A stretch of DNA of 64,000 nucleotides, from positions 4,184,501 through 4,248,500 of the forward strand of contig NZ_VFML01000001.1 in the NCBI RefSeq assembly GCF_006715045.1, read 5' to 3'. A program made the translations under genes and the position numbers. The stretch is from Amycolatopsis cihanbeyliensis (GTDB lineage: Bacteria; Actinomycetota; Actinomycetes; Mycobacteriales; Pseudonocardiaceae). Shown in pieces: positions 9,493-18,368 of this stretch (its first letter is position 1; each line of letters opens with the position of its first letter). Under the pieces are notes generated by a model. It was not told the origin of the DNA, did no database searches, and saw nothing but the letters and a program-made list of their open reading frames with translations.

Positions 9493-10302
9493 TCAGCCGT
9501 GCCCGCCCGGCTTTCCGGCCGTGGCGAGGAACGGGCAGCCGGCCAGCTTGCGCAGCTCCATGGCCAGCTGTGGCGGTGTCTCGACCGGTTTGCTGAAGGC
9601 CAGTCGCACGTCGTGGTCGCCGACCTCGGCCTCGACCCGGAGCCGGAAGCCGAACCGGTCCAAGCCGAGCGGCCGGATGCGACCGTGCCGCAGTTCCGCA
9701 GGCAGGTGCCGGGCCAGTTGCTCGACCACGTCGGTATGCGTGCTCTCCAGATGCCGCAGCCACCCTGCCTCGTAGTCGAGGAAGGGATCCGGGGCCGCGG
9801 CGCTGAACACGTGCGGGCGCAGCGAGTGCGTGCCGTCCGCGTCGGCCAGCACCAGCGAGGCCGGGGTGAGTCGGAGCACGCTGAGTCCGTACCCGACATC
9901 GAGCAGCCGGGAGTCCGGCCGGGTGTCGGCGATGGAAACCGCCCGCGCCCGCGCGGCGCGCTCGTCCAGCCTGCGCAGCCACCCGGTGATCCAGAGCAGG
10001 CCGCGCACCGGCTCCCGCAGCTCGACCGGGGCGAGGTCGGTGAGCTCGAACATCACCCCGAGCTCACCGCCGGAAGCCCGCATGGTGGCGTGCACCAGCG
10101 GGTGCTCGTCCGGCAGCAGGACGCTCACGCTGCCGCTGGCATGGACGTGCCGTAGTACCGGTACCACCCGCTGGTCGGCGGGGGCGGCGCGCTCGGCGGA
10201 CGGCATCAGGGTCGCCGGGCCGCTACCGCGGGCGGCGATCGTCTTTGCCCGCTCGGCCGGTTGCGGGACCGGCGGGCGACGGATCTGGGTATCGGTCACC
10301 AC
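9493..10302 (-). CDS. DUF2470 domain protein, haem/iron-related
   Basis: Soluble protein of 269 residues. The first third has the HugZ/pyridoxamine-oxidase-like pattern (SGSVSVLLPDEHPLVHA), and the C-terminal 80 residues show DUF2470 features such as RHLPAELRHG and LGLDRFGFRLRV. DUF2470 is found in haem-iron utilisation proteins of the HugZ type. No haem ligand can be fixed by eye. A near-perfect IdeR box lies 11 bases before the ATG, so it should be repressed when iron is plentiful, which fits a role in iron acquisition from haem or in iron-limited redox metabolism. It is a single-gene unit with a terminator downstream. Confidence 0.78.
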   Translation of the reverse strand: MVTDTQIRRPPVPQPAERAKTIAARGSGPATLMPSAERAAPADQRVVPVLRHVHASGSVSVLLPDEHPLVHATMRASGGELGVMFELTDLAPVELREPVRGLLWITGWLRRLDERAARARAVSIADTRPDSRLLDVGYGLSVLRLTPASLVLADADGTHSLRPHVFSAAAPDPFLDYEAGWLRHLESTHTDVVEQLARHLPAELRHGRIRPLGLDRFGFRLRVEAEVGDHDVRLAFSKPVETPPQLAMELRKLAGCPFLATAGKPGGHG

Positions 10303-10312
10303 TCACCTCCAC

Positions 10313-10331
10313 TTAGGTGAGCCTAACCTAG
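10313..10331. promoter_or_regulatory. IdeR/DtxR iron box
   Basis: TTAGGTGAGCCTAACCTAG matches the consensus TTAGGTTAGSCTAACCTAA at 17 of 19 positions. It lies 11-29 bases upstream of the DUF2470 start, where bound IdeR would block transcription initiation. Confidence 0.9.
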
Positions 10332-10388
10332 TCGCTCGACCCTGGAAAGCGCCATCCCCCACCTCGCTTACCGCAGTAGGGTCGGCAG

Positions 10389-11021
10389 ATGACCTCCTGG
10401 GCTCAACTCGTCCCGTTCGGCGGAGTCGTGCTGCTCGGCGCCATCTCGCCGGGGCCGGACTTCGCCGTGGTCCTGCGGCACTCGGCCCTCTCCGGCCGGC
10501 GCGCGGGCACCGCGACGGCGCTGGGCATCACGGCGGGCATCCTGGTCTGGTCGGTGGTGGCCGCGTTCGGGGTCGCCGGGTTGCTCGCCGCCTCCGCCGC
10601 CGCGTTCACCGTGGTGAAGCTCGCCGGTGCGGCCTACCTGGTCTTCCTGGGGGCGAAGGCGTTGCTCGCCGCCCGCCGTGGCGGCGGGAGCCTGCCGTGG
10701 CAGCCCGTGCCGGACGCCATCGGCGCGGGCAGGGCCTTCCGGCAGGGTCTGCTGTGCAACGTGCTGAACCCCAAGTGCGCGGTGTTCTTCGTGGCACTGC
10801 TGCCGCAGTTCCTGCCGGCCGCCCCCACCCTCGCCGACACCGCGCTGCTGTCCGCGATCCCGGTCCTGTGCACCGCGCTGTGGTTCCTGGTGGTCGCCAA
10901 CGTGGTCGGCGCGATGCGCAGGTTGTTCAGCACATCCCGGGTGCGCAGGACGCTGGACGCGGTGACCGGCGCCCTGCTGGTCGCGCTCGGCCTGCGGCTC
11001 GCGCTGCAGGCCCGCCCGTAG
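10389..11021 (+). CDS. LysE/RhtB-family exporter
   Basis: Membrane protein of 210 residues with six hydrophobic segments, the fold of amino-acid exporters of the LysE/RhtB group. The conserved GAISPGPDFAVVLRHSALSGRRAG near the N-terminus (residues about 18-40) and the LCNVLNPKCAVFF motif in the middle are diagnostic. The exported substrate, an amino acid or metabolite, cannot be told from sequence. It is divergent from the iron-regulated gene and convergent with hmgA, ten bases away, so it is probably transcribed alone. Confidence 0.9.
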   Translation: MTSWAQLVPFGGVVLLGAISPGPDFAVVLRHSALSGRRAGTATALGITAGILVWSVVAAFGVAGLLAASAAAFTVVKLAGAAYLVFLGAKALLAARRGGGSLPWQPVPDAIGAGRAFRQGLLCNVLNPKCAVFFVALLPQFLPAAPTLADTALLSAIPVLCTALWFLVVANVVGAMRRLFSTSRVRRTLDAVTGALLVALGLRLALQARP

Positions 11022-11031
11022 GGGCAGGCGC

Positions 11032-12204
11032 TCAGGAACCGGGGCCGCGGCCGGACCAGGTCCAGGCGTAGCCGGGATCCTCGGCGGCCTCGGCCGCCTC
11101 GCCGAGGTCCAGCGGCGCGAAGGTGTCCACCATCACCGCTGTCTCGTCGAAGAACTCCGCGCCGATGGACGCCTCCGCGGCCCCGGGCTGCGGCCCGTGG
11201 GTGAAGCCGGAGGGATGCAGGGACAGTGACCCGATGCCGATCCCGGAACCCTTGCGCGCCTCGTAGTTGCCGCGCACGTAGAACATCAGCTCGTCGGAGT
11301 CGACGTTGGCGTGGTTGTACGGCACCGGGATCGAGTCCGGGTGGTAGTCGACCTTGCGCGGGCAGAAGGAGCAGACCACGAAGTTCGGACCCTCGAAGGT
11401 CTGGTGCACGGGCGGCGGCTGGTGGATCCGCCCGGTGATCGGTTCGAAATCGTCGATATTGAAGACCCACGGGTACAGGCAGCCGTCCCAGCCGACCACG
11501 TCGAAGGGGTGGTTGGCGTAGGTGTAGCGGGTCAGCCCCGCCCGGTGCCGGACCAGCACCTGCACATCGGTGCCCTCGGCCAGCAACGGCTCGGTCGGCC
11601 CGCGCAGGTCGCGCTCGCAGTACGGCGAGTGCTCGAGGAACTGGCCGCGGGCCGAAAGGTAGCGCTTCGGCGGCCCGATGTGCCCGCGCGCCTCCAGGAT
11701 CAGCATCCGCAGCTCGCCCCGCGGCCGCACCCGGTAGGTGCACGAGGTCGGGATGACCAGGTAGTCGCCCTCCGCCACGTCCAGTGCGCCGTAGACGGTC
11801 TCCACGGTGCCCGCGCCGCCCTGCACGTAGCACAGCTCGTCGCCGGCCGCGTTGCGGTACAGCGGGCTGTCCGCGGTGGCGGCGGCGAAGCAGATGGTCA
11901 CGTCCGCGTTGCCGAACAGCCGCCTGCGGTCGGTCACCGCGTCGGCCGCCGCACCGAACTTCAGGTCCTGGGTGCGGAAGCTGCGTGGCTTGAGCGGGTG
12001 GTTGGGCAGCAGCGGTCCGCGCTCGTCCGGCACGGCCACGGCGTCCACGATCGCGGTGGGCAGGTTGCGGTGGTAGAGCAACGACGAGTCCGCGGAGAAG
12101 CCCTCGACGCCCATCAACTCCTCGGCGTACAGGCTGCCCTGTGGCGAGCGGAACTGCGTGTGCCGTTTCGGTGGGGTCTCGCCGACCCGGCGATAGAACG
12201 GCAT
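11032..12204 (-). CDS. hmgA: Homogentisate 1,2-dioxygenase
   Basis: Non-haem Fe(II) enzyme of 390 residues that opens the ring of homogentisate to maleylacetoacetate in tyrosine and phenylalanine breakdown. Conserved segments include YANHPFDVVGWDGCLYPW, NHANVDSDELMFYVRGNY (with the iron-ligating His and Glu) and LHPSGFTHGPQPG (second His). It begins MPFYRRVGE after a GAGGGAGA ribosome-binding site. It is divergent from a conserved gene coupled to an IclR regulator. The other enzymes of the pathway (maleylacetoacetate isomerase, fumarylacetoacetase, HPPD) are not adjacent. Confidence 0.95.
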   Translation of the reverse strand: MPFYRRVGETPPKRHTQFRSPQGSLYAEELMGVEGFSADSSLLYHRNLPTAIVDAVAVPDERGPLLPNHPLKPRSFRTQDLKFGAAADAVTDRRRLFGNADVTICFAAATADSPLYRNAAGDELCYVQGGAGTVETVYGALDVAEGDYLVIPTSCTYRVRPRGELRMLILEARGHIGPPKRYLSARGQFLEHSPYCERDLRGPTEPLLAEGTDVQVLVRHRAGLTRYTYANHPFDVVGWDGCLYPWVFNIDDFEPITGRIHQPPPVHQTFEGPNFVVCSFCPRKVDYHPDSIPVPYNHANVDSDELMFYVRGNYEARKGSGIGIGSLSLHPSGFTHGPQPGAAEASIGAEFFDETAVMVDTFAPLDLGEAAEAAEDPGYAWTWSGRGPGS

Positions 12205-12249
12205 CGCTGTCTCCCTCGGAGCGTTCGTTAGACGGACAGATTTGTTCTC

Positions 12250-13143
12250 ATGTCGTACGCTACTAGCGTGTCAGTCGTGTCAAGCGCTGTGGAACTCACG
12301 CCTCCAGGCCCTCGTGGAATCCCGCCCCTGCTCACGCGGCTCGTCGACGACTCGGCGCTCTTCCCGCCCAGCGACTCGGCGATGCCCGAGGCGGTGCAGG
12401 CTCACCTCGATATCCGGGCCGGCGAGCACGCCGGCATGCTCGGGGTGTTCCTCTGCCAGGCGTCCCGGCTGCCGGAGCTGATCACCGAGTTGATCAAGGT
12501 TCGGCCGGAGCAGCCGTTGCCCCTGTCGTTGATCATCGACACCGGACTGGGCGGGGTGCCGAAAGCGATCTCGATCGTGGAGTCCCGCGCCGAGCTGCTG
12601 TCCTTGCGGATGGTCGAGATGCCGGCTCCCTCGGATGTGGACGAGGTGTGGCTGGAACGGGTCTCGGAGTTCGTGCCGGAGGACGTGGTCCGGGTGGTCG
12701 AGCCACGTCGCGGCGTGGGCTGGCTGGACGGCGTGCGCAAGGTCATCGAGCACGGAAGCTGGCCGAAGATCCGGTGTGGCGGGTTGTCCAGCGAGAACTT
12801 CCCGAGTGTCGACGAGGTGGCCGACTTCCTTTCCGTGGTCAGCAGCTTCTCCGGATCCTCGTTCAAGGCCACGAACAGCCTGAACCGCGCCGTGCGGTAC
12901 ACCGACCCGGAGACAGGGTTCACCCATCACGGCTTCCTGAACCTGCTGGTCGCGGCCGCGCGCTGCCTTTCGGGGCGGGACGTCCGGGAGGCACTGGCGA
13001 TGACCGATGGCGAGGCGCTCGCCCACGAGGCGCTGGAGCTGTCCGAGCAGGCGGCCCGCGCGGTGCGCTCGCTGTTCGCCTGCTACGCCTCGCCGAGCCT
13101 CGACGATCCGGTCGCCGACGTGAAGGGACTCGGACTGCTGTGA
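12250..13143 (+). CDS. Conserved protein of unknown function linked to hmgA and IclR
   Basis: Soluble protein of about 297 residues (291 if the GTG at 12268 is used). It has no membrane segment or motif I can name. The opening ELTPPGPRGIPPLLTRLVDD, the centre GSWPKIRCGG and the stretch NSLNRAVRYTDPETGFTHHGFLNL look well conserved and suggest a folded enzyme-like or binding domain. It is divergent from hmgA with only 45 bases between, and its stop overlaps the IclR start (GTGA). The context hints at aromatic amino acid breakdown or its control. Neither candidate start has a clear ribosome-binding site. Confidence 0.7.
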   Translation: MSYATSVSVVSSAVELTPPGPRGIPPLLTRLVDDSALFPPSDSAMPEAVQAHLDIRAGEHAGMLGVFLCQASRLPELITELIKVRPEQPLPLSLIIDTGLGGVPKAISIVESRAELLSLRMVEMPAPSDVDEVWLERVSEFVPEDVVRVVEPRRGVGWLDGVRKVIEHGSWPKIRCGGLSSENFPSVDEVADFLSVVSSFSGSSFKATNSLNRAVRYTDPETGFTHHGFLNLLVAAARCLSGRDVREALAMTDGEALAHEALELSEQAARAVRSLFACYASPSLDDPVADVKGLGLL

Positions 13144-13787
13144 GCAGGGAGAGCTCGCTGACCCTGGAACGCGGGCTCGCGTTACTGCAAGCGGTGGCCG
13201 ATGCCGGTGGTGACGCGGCCACCATCTCCGAGCTCGCGGTGACGATCGGGGCGAGCAGGGCCGCGGTGTACCGGCTGCTGGTCCCGCTGTCCGAGCGCGG
13301 GCTGGTCTGGCGGGACGGGAGCAAGGTGCGGCTCGGCGTCGGCCTGCTGCGGCTGTCCGGGCAGGTGCTGCCCCAGCTGCGGCAGGCCGCCGCGCCGGTG
13401 CTGCGCGAGCTGGCCGAGAAGTCCGGGGCCACCACGCACCTCTCGGTGGCCGAGGGGGAGTTCGCCCAGGCGGTCGCGGTGGTGGAGCCTTCCTGGACGA
13501 ACTTCCATGTGGCCTACCGGGTGGGTAACAGGCATCCGGTGTCCCAGGGCGCGGCGGGTAAGGCGATGACCCTGCGCCCCGGGGGCAAGGAGTGGGTCGC
13601 CACCACCGGCGAGCTGCAGGCGGGCGCCTCCGGCGTCGCGGCCCCGATACGCGGGGTACCGGGGCTGCGCGCCAGTGTCGGAGTGGTGTCCATGGAGCCA
13701 CTCACCGCGCGCACGGTGGGCCCGCAGGTGGTCGCGGCCGCCGGGGCACTGGCCGAGGTGCTGACCCCTGCCCCGGTACGAAGCTGA
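13140..13787 (+). CDS. IclR-family transcriptional regulator
   Basis: Regulator of about 215 residues. The winged helix-turn-helix occupies roughly residues 8-65 (LERGLALLQAVAD, ISELAVTIGASRAAVYRLL), followed by a small-molecule-binding IclR domain with GATTHLSVAEGE and HPVSQGAAGKAM. The C-terminal domain is shorter than the usual 170-180 residues, mainly near the end. Its GTG overlaps the stop of the preceding gene by four bases. By position it probably controls the divergent hmgA and its own operon, with homogentisate or a related acid as a plausible ligand; that is inference. Confidence 0.88.
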   Translation: MSRESSLTLERGLALLQAVADAGGDAATISELAVTIGASRAAVYRLLVPLSERGLVWRDGSKVRLGVGLLRLSGQVLPQLRQAAAPVLRELAEKSGATTHLSVAEGEFAQAVAVVEPSWTNFHVAYRVGNRHPVSQGAAGKAMTLRPGGKEWVATTGELQAGASGVAAPIRGVPGLRASVGVVSMEPLTARTVGPQVVAAAGALAEVLTPAPVRS

Positions 13788-13803
13788 CCTCCGGATACTC
13801 CGG

Positions 13804-15738
13804 TCAGTCGTCGCCGACCAACGAGGTCGGGTTCGGGCGAGTCGCGGACCGCGCCGTCCACAGGCTGGTGAGGCCGACGACGAGGAATGCGCCTGTCACC
13901 AGGGCACCGATGGCCGGCCACGGTAGCTCCACGACGCCGAAGCCGGTGACGCGTTGCAGCGCGCCACGTATCCCGAGGAGTGTTCCGGTGGCGGCCACGC
14001 CGCCGAGCAGGACCCCGGTCGCGGTGACCGTTGCGGACTCGAGCACGGCCATCCGTACCACCTGTCCTCTGGTGAGCCCGCTCAACCTGGCCGCGGCGAA
14101 CTCGGCTCGTCGATCGGCGGCGGCGATGACCACCGCGTTGATCACCGCGAAGAGCGCGTAGAGGCCCGCCATCCCGGCGATCATGGTGAAGATGCTGAGC
14201 TGGGTACGCTGCTCCGCTTCGGCGCGCTGCCGCACCCACGCGTCGGCGCTGTCCACCGTGCCGTGCACCGACGCCCGGATACGGTCGCCGACCGCGGTGC
14301 GGTCGGCCCCCGTCGCCGTCGAGACGAAGGTCTGCGCCGTCGTGGACGTGAGCACGGGTTCCGGCGTGATCCCGCTCGGTAACAACAGGTCAGGGCCGCC
14401 GGACATCTTCCCTGGCAGCACGGCGACGATCGGCAGCCGCAGTTCCCGGTCTCCGATCCGGACGTGGAGCGTGTCGCCGAGGGAGAACCCTGGCTCTCCG
14501 GAGCGCCCGGCTCCTACCGCGACAGCGTGTCCCTGCAACGCGTCGAGTGAACCCGACACCGCCCGCACGCTGTGCGCCTGCCGGTAGGCGGCCGGGTCGA
14601 TGACCCGCGCGTGCCCGAGCGGCGTCCCGCTCTCGTCTTCGTCGTGCTCCGGGAGCGTCAGGACGAGCGGCACGGCGACCTCGACGGACGTGGTCGCGAC
14701 TCCGGGGACCCCCGCGATCCGGCTCGCGTCGTCCACAGGGGAGGTGACGACGAAGTCCGCCGCCGTGTCGCGGCGCAACTCCCGTTCCGACGCCTCCGTG
14801 ATCGACAGAGCCGTGCCGAACAGACCCGCGAGGATCCCGACGAGCACGATCAGCGGCGCCGCCGTCGCCGCGCTCCGCCGCACTCCGTCGCGCAGGTTCG
14901 CGGCGGCTATGGTGCCGACCGGGCGGGTACGAAGCAGCAGCCCGAGTACCCGCGCGAAAACCGGGACGACGAGTGGGCTCAGCGCGGAGAGACCGACCGC
15001 GGCCGCGAGTGCGACGAGCATCGTCAGTGGGATCGCGGCCGACGGCCCCGCGACCTGGGCGATGATCATCATCGCGGTGGCGCCCGCCAGGAAGAGCACC
15101 CCGAAGAACCAGCGTGACGGCGTCATCACGCGCGTCGCGCCGCCGGAGCCGCGGAGTGCCTCCAGCGGCCGTACCCGCCCGGCCCGGCGCGAGGAGACCA
15201 GCACACCGGCGAGCGCCACGCCGAGACCGATGCCGACGGACACCGCGAGTATCCAGGTCTGCCATTCCGGGCCGAACCCGGTGGGGAGGAACCCGAACGA
15301 CACGAGCAGCCGCGACTGCCACTGCATCACCAGTAGTCCGAAGGGGATGCCGAGCGCGGTGCCGACCAGTCCGAGCAGCATCGCCTCGGACAGCAGGAGC
15401 CTGCGTAACTGCTTCCGGCTGCCGCCCGTGAGCCGCAGTAGCGCGAGATCTCGCCTTCGCTGGGCGACGGTGAAGGCGAACGTCGAGCTGACGATGAAGA
15501 CGGTGAGGAACACCGCGAGCGCGAGGGTGATACCGACCAGCGAGATGGCTGTGACGTAGCTGTCCTGCAACCGCGCGCGTGCCAGTGCGGGCATACCGGA
15601 AGGGGCGTCGAACGACGCCGCTGTGATGAGGATGAGCAGCGACGACTGTACGAGGGCTACGCCGATGCTCACCGTGATGATCGAGCCGAGGAACAGCTGC
15701 CACCGTTCGCGGAAGGTACTCCAGGAAAGCCGGAACAT
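13804..15738 (-). CDS. FtsX-family ABC transporter permease
   Basis: Membrane permease of 644 residues with two FtsX repeats. One segment near residues 15-38 is followed by an outer loop and a three-helix group with GGSRKQLRRLLLSEAMLLGLVG, the typical cytoplasmic loop and helix. A second membrane core follows at about 240-330, then a large outside domain (about 340-520) and a C-terminal three-helix group with RLSGLTRGQVVRM. Such permeases do not import solutes; they move lipids, lipoproteins or peptides out of the membrane or transmit mechanical signals. The start MFRLSW follows the ATPase gene by four bases. Confidence 0.9.
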   Translation of the reverse strand: MFRLSWSTFRERWQLFLGSIITVSIGVALVQSSLLILITAASFDAPSGMPALARARLQDSYVTAISLVGITLALAVFLTVFIVSSTFAFTVAQRRRDLALLRLTGGSRKQLRRLLLSEAMLLGLVGTALGIPFGLLVMQWQSRLLVSFGFLPTGFGPEWQTWILAVSVGIGLGVALAGVLVSSRRAGRVRPLEALRGSGGATRVMTPSRWFFGVLFLAGATAMMIIAQVAGPSAAIPLTMLVALAAAVGLSALSPLVVPVFARVLGLLLRTRPVGTIAAANLRDGVRRSAATAAPLIVLVGILAGLFGTALSITEASERELRRDTAADFVVTSPVDDASRIAGVPGVATTSVEVAVPLVLTLPEHDEDESGTPLGHARVIDPAAYRQAHSVRAVSGSLDALQGHAVAVGAGRSGEPGFSLGDTLHVRIGDRELRLPIVAVLPGKMSGGPDLLLPSGITPEPVLTSTTAQTFVSTATGADRTAVGDRIRASVHGTVDSADAWVRQRAEAEQRTQLSIFTMIAGMAGLYALFAVINAVVIAAADRRAEFAAARLSGLTRGQVVRMAVLESATVTATGVLLGGVAATGTLLGIRGALQRVTGFGVVELPWPAIGALVTGAFLVVGLTSLWTARSATRPNPTSLVGDD

Positions 15739-15742
15739 GCTG

Positions 15743-16513
15743 TCACACCTCCAGCGCCGCGAGGCGTTCCGCGACTTGCGCCGCCGTCGGCCGGTGCGCG
15801 TGGTCGACGATCCGGCCGTCGGAGAGGAACAGCACGGAGTCCGCACTCGCCGCGGCTGCCGGGTCGTGCGTCACCATGACAATGCTCTGCCCGGACTGCT
15901 CGACCATCTCGCGGAGCAGCGCGAGTACTGTCTTCGCCGATGAGGAGTCGAGTGCTCCCGTCGGTTCGTCGGCGAAGAGCACGGCCGGGCGGGTGACCAT
16001 CGCCCGCGCGATGGCGACACGTTGCCGCTGACCGCCGGAGAGTTCGCGGGGTCGATGTTTGCCCCGGTCGGCGAGCCCCACGCTCGCCAGCACCTCTTTG
16101 GCGTCCCGCGCGGATACCCGCTGCCCGCCGAGCCGCAGCGGGAGGGCGACGTTCTGCTCGGCGGTCAGGGAGCCGATCAGGTTGAAGCTCTGGAACACGA
16201 AGCCGATGGTGTCCCTGCGAAGGGTGGTGAGCTCCTCGTCGGAGGCGCCGGTGATGTCGGCGCCCGCCACCAGCACCTCGCCGCTCGTGACTCCCTCCAA
16301 CCCTGCCGCGCAGTGCAGCAGGGTCGACTTCCCGGAGCCGGACGGTCCCATGACCGCCGTCCACCTCGCGTTCGGGAAGCTGGTACTGACGCCGTCGAGC
16401 GCGCGTATCGCGGTATCGCCCTTCCCGTACGTTCTCGTCACCCGGCGCAGCTCGACAGCGGGCACGTCCGCAGTCGTCGATATCGCAGGCTTGGCCTGTC
16501 GCGTTTGCGTCAT
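15743..16513 (-). CDS. ABC transporter ATP-binding protein (LolD/MacB type)
   Basis: ATPase subunit of 256 residues serving the FtsX permease downstream. Walker A is GPSGSGKST, the Q-loop FVFQSFNLIGSLTAEQNV, the signature LSGGQRQRVAIARAM, Walker B AVLFADEPTGALD, and the switch histidine VMVTHDP. The sequence ALDSSSAKTVLALLREM is typical of the LolD/MacB/YknY group. The start MTQTRQ is chosen because homologues begin shortly before the ATPase domain. There is no adjacent two-component system of the kind that usually controls bacitracin-type exporters. Confidence 0.93.
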   Translation of the reverse strand: MTQTRQAKPAISTTADVPAVELRRVTRTYGKGDTAIRALDGVSTSFPNARWTAVMGPSGSGKSTLLHCAAGLEGVTSGEVLVAGADITGASDEELTTLRRDTIGFVFQSFNLIGSLTAEQNVALPLRLGGQRVSARDAKEVLASVGLADRGKHRPRELSGGQRQRVAIARAMVTRPAVLFADEPTGALDSSSAKTVLALLREMVEQSGQSIVMVTHDPAAAASADSVLFLSDGRIVDHAHRPTAAQVAERLAALEV

Positions 16514-16657
16514 GCCGTCAACTTCACCAGCGAATCGGGTGGATATCAGTGCGGTGGACCCCTCTCTTCGGGGTAGGGCCACCCTCCCCTTGCCGCGGTA
16601 CGACCGCTCGCGCGGGCCTGGCGGCCCCCGGTCGCTGGGTCGTTCTGAATAACCCTC

Positions 16658-17257
16658 TCAGCCGACGGTTTGCCACAGGGCGAACAGCGCGAACCCGGTG
16701 AAGGCCACCCCGGCGACGCGTTGCAGCAGCCGGGGCCGGAGCCTGCCGCTGAGCTTCCGGCCGATGAACACCGCGAGCCCGGCCACCGTGACGGCGGCGA
16801 GGAAGGCGCCGAGGCCGACGGCGAACGGCTGGCCGTAGCGCGCGGCGAGCCCGGCCGTGGCCAGCTGGGAGGCGTCACCCCACTCGGCGGCGAACAGCAC
16901 GCCGAACGAGGTCATGGCCGAGCGCAGGAAGGACACCGGTGCCGGCCCCCGGCGAGCCGCGTCCTGCTCGCCTTCCTCCGCGGGGGCGAAACCCTCGCGC
17001 AGCAACAGGTACCCGCCGAGGCCGAACAGCGCTGCCACCACCCCGGAAACGACGCGTTCCGGCAACAGCGTGAGCGCGCTGCCGAAGGCGACCGCGATCA
17101 CCGACTGCGCGGCGAACGCGGCACTCACCCCGGCCAGTACCGGCCAGCCGCGGAATCGAGTGGTCAGTACCAGGGTGGCGACCATCGTCTTGTCCGGCAG
17201 CTCGGCCACCAGGACAAGTGCGAACGTGCCGGCCAGCGCCAGCAATGCGGAGGACAT
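16658..17257 (-). CDS. GDT1/TMEM165-family (UPF0016) cation transporter
   Basis: Membrane protein of 199 residues with six helices and the two family motifs in inverted repeats: ELPDKT (about residue 19) and EWGDAS (about residue 123). The glutamate and aspartate of these motifs bind cations. Bacterial and eukaryotic members export Mn2+ or Ca2+ from the cytoplasm. The start MSSALL is chosen because the first motif normally falls about twenty residues in. The 148-base region upstream holds a long nested inverted repeat that might regulate it. Confidence 0.88.
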   Translation of the reverse strand: MSSALLALAGTFALVLVAELPDKTMVATLVLTTRFRGWPVLAGVSAAFAAQSVIAVAFGSALTLLPERVVSGVVAALFGLGGYLLLREGFAPAEEGEQDAARRGPAPVSFLRSAMTSFGVLFAAEWGDASQLATAGLAARYGQPFAVGLGAFLAAVTVAGLAVFIGRKLSGRLRPRLLQRVAGVAFTGFALFALWQTVG

Positions 17258-17338
17258 CTGCGAATCAGCACCCCTTTCAATTCGACGATAAGGGTGCCCG
17301 GGATAAATGAAAAGCAGATGGGAATCGCGAATCGACTT

Positions 17339-17399
17339 TTTCGGTGCGGTTTCGGGTAATGAACAGGCCGGGCTCATTACCGATTTCGGCGCACCGAAA
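17339..17399. promoter_or_regulatory. Nested inverted repeat upstream of the GDT1-like gene
   Basis: Outer arms TTTCGGTGCG (17339-17348) and CGCACCGAAA (17390-17399) enclose inner arms GGTAATGA (17355-17362) and TCATTACC (17374-17381), all perfect. In RNA on either strand it would fold into a long interrupted hairpin. The T and A tracts are on the wrong sides for a rho-independent terminator, so an operator or leader structure is more likely. I could not match it to the yybP-ykoY manganese riboswitch. Confidence 0.5.
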
Positions 17400-17405
17400 T
17401 AAAGC

Positions 17406-18368
17406 TTACGCGGAAACGCAGTGGCAGGCGTACACCCAGTGCCGGGGCCGGACCTCCCGCCACTGTGGCTCCGCCTCGCCGCAGGCCACGGTCGCGTGCG
17501 GGCAGCGAGGCCGGAACCGGCAGCCCGGCGGCGGGTGTATGGCGTCCGGCACGTCGCCCTCGAGTCGTATCCGGTCGCGGCCGGCGCCCGCTTCCGGGTC
17601 CGGCTCGGGCACGGCGGACAGCAACGCCCGCGTGTAGGGGTGCCGGGGGTCGTGGTAGATCTCGTCGGCCGCGCCGACCTCGACCAGTTGCCCGAGGTAC
17701 ATGACCCCGATCCGGTCGGAGATGTAGCGCACCACGGACAGGTCGTGCGAGATGAACAGGAACGTCAGGTCCCGCTCGCGTTGCAGGCCGCGGAGCAGGT
17801 TGATGACCTGTGCCTGGATGGACACGTCCAGGGCGGACACCGGCTCGTCGGCGACGATGAACTCCGGTTCCACCGCCAGTGCGCGGGCGATCCCGATGCG
17901 CTGCCGCTGCCCGCCGGAGAACTCGTGCGGGTAGCGTCCCGCGTGCTCCGGCCTCAGCCCGACGGTGTGCAGCAGTTCGTGGATCTTCTCGAGCCGACCC
18001 TGCTTGCTCTTCGCGAGCCCGTGGATGTCGATGCCCTCGGCGATGATGTCGCCGACCACCATGCGCGGGTTCAGCGAGGCGCGCGGGTCCTGGAAGATCA
18101 TCTGAACCCTGCGGTTGTAGTCGCCCGGCTTCGCGCCGTGCCGCGCGAACACGTCCTCGCCCGCGAAGCGGACCTGCCCGCCGGAGGGTTCGTAGAGCCG
18201 CACGAGCACCCGGCCGGTGGTGGTCTTGCCGCAGCCGGACTCACCCACCAGCCCGAACGTCTCACCGCGCGCGATCTCCAGCGAGATCCCGTCCACGGCG
18301 CGCAGGGTCCGCTTCCCGACCCGGAAATGCTTCCTGAGGTCGCGGATCTCGACCAGCGTGTCGGTCAA
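17406..18368 (-). CDS. Oligopeptide ABC transporter ATP-binding protein, OppF type
   Basis: ATPase of about 320 residues, last gene of a peptide-uptake operon. Walker A is GESGCGKTT, the signature [15 protein letters not shown] and Walker [13 protein letters not shown], with the oligopeptide/dipeptide C-terminal extension containing [13 protein letters not shown] whose cysteines bind an iron-sulphur cluster or metal in some homologues. The likely start is TTG, overlapping the OppD-type stop (TTGA), since no ATG or GTG lies at the expected place; a long ATG-started extension would overlap the upstream gene. Confidence 0.9.
   Translation of the reverse strand: MTDTLVEIRDLRKHFRVGKRTLRAVDGISLEIARGETFGLVGESGCGKTTTGRVLVRLYEPSGGQVRFAGEDVFARHGAKPGDYNRRVQMIFQDPRASLNPRMVVGDIIAEGIDIHGLAKSKQGRLEKIHELLHTVGLRPEHAGRYPHEFSGGQRQRIGIARALAVEPEFIVADEPVSALDVSIQAQVINLLRGLQRERDLTFLFISHDLSVVRYISDRIGVMYLGQLVEVGAADEIYHDPRHPYTRALLSAVPEPDPEAGAGRDRIRLEGDVPDAIHPPPGCRFRPRCPHATVACGEAEPQWREVRPRHWVYACHCVSA

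Noticed and set aside
17339..17399. Rho-independent terminator for the opp operon
   Set aside because: The stem is strong, but T-rich sequence precedes and A-rich sequence follows it on both strands, opposite to a terminator.
17258..17405. yybP-ykoY manganese riboswitch before the GDT1-like gene
   Set aside because: Known conserved loops are absent; the palindromes are reported as an unassigned element.
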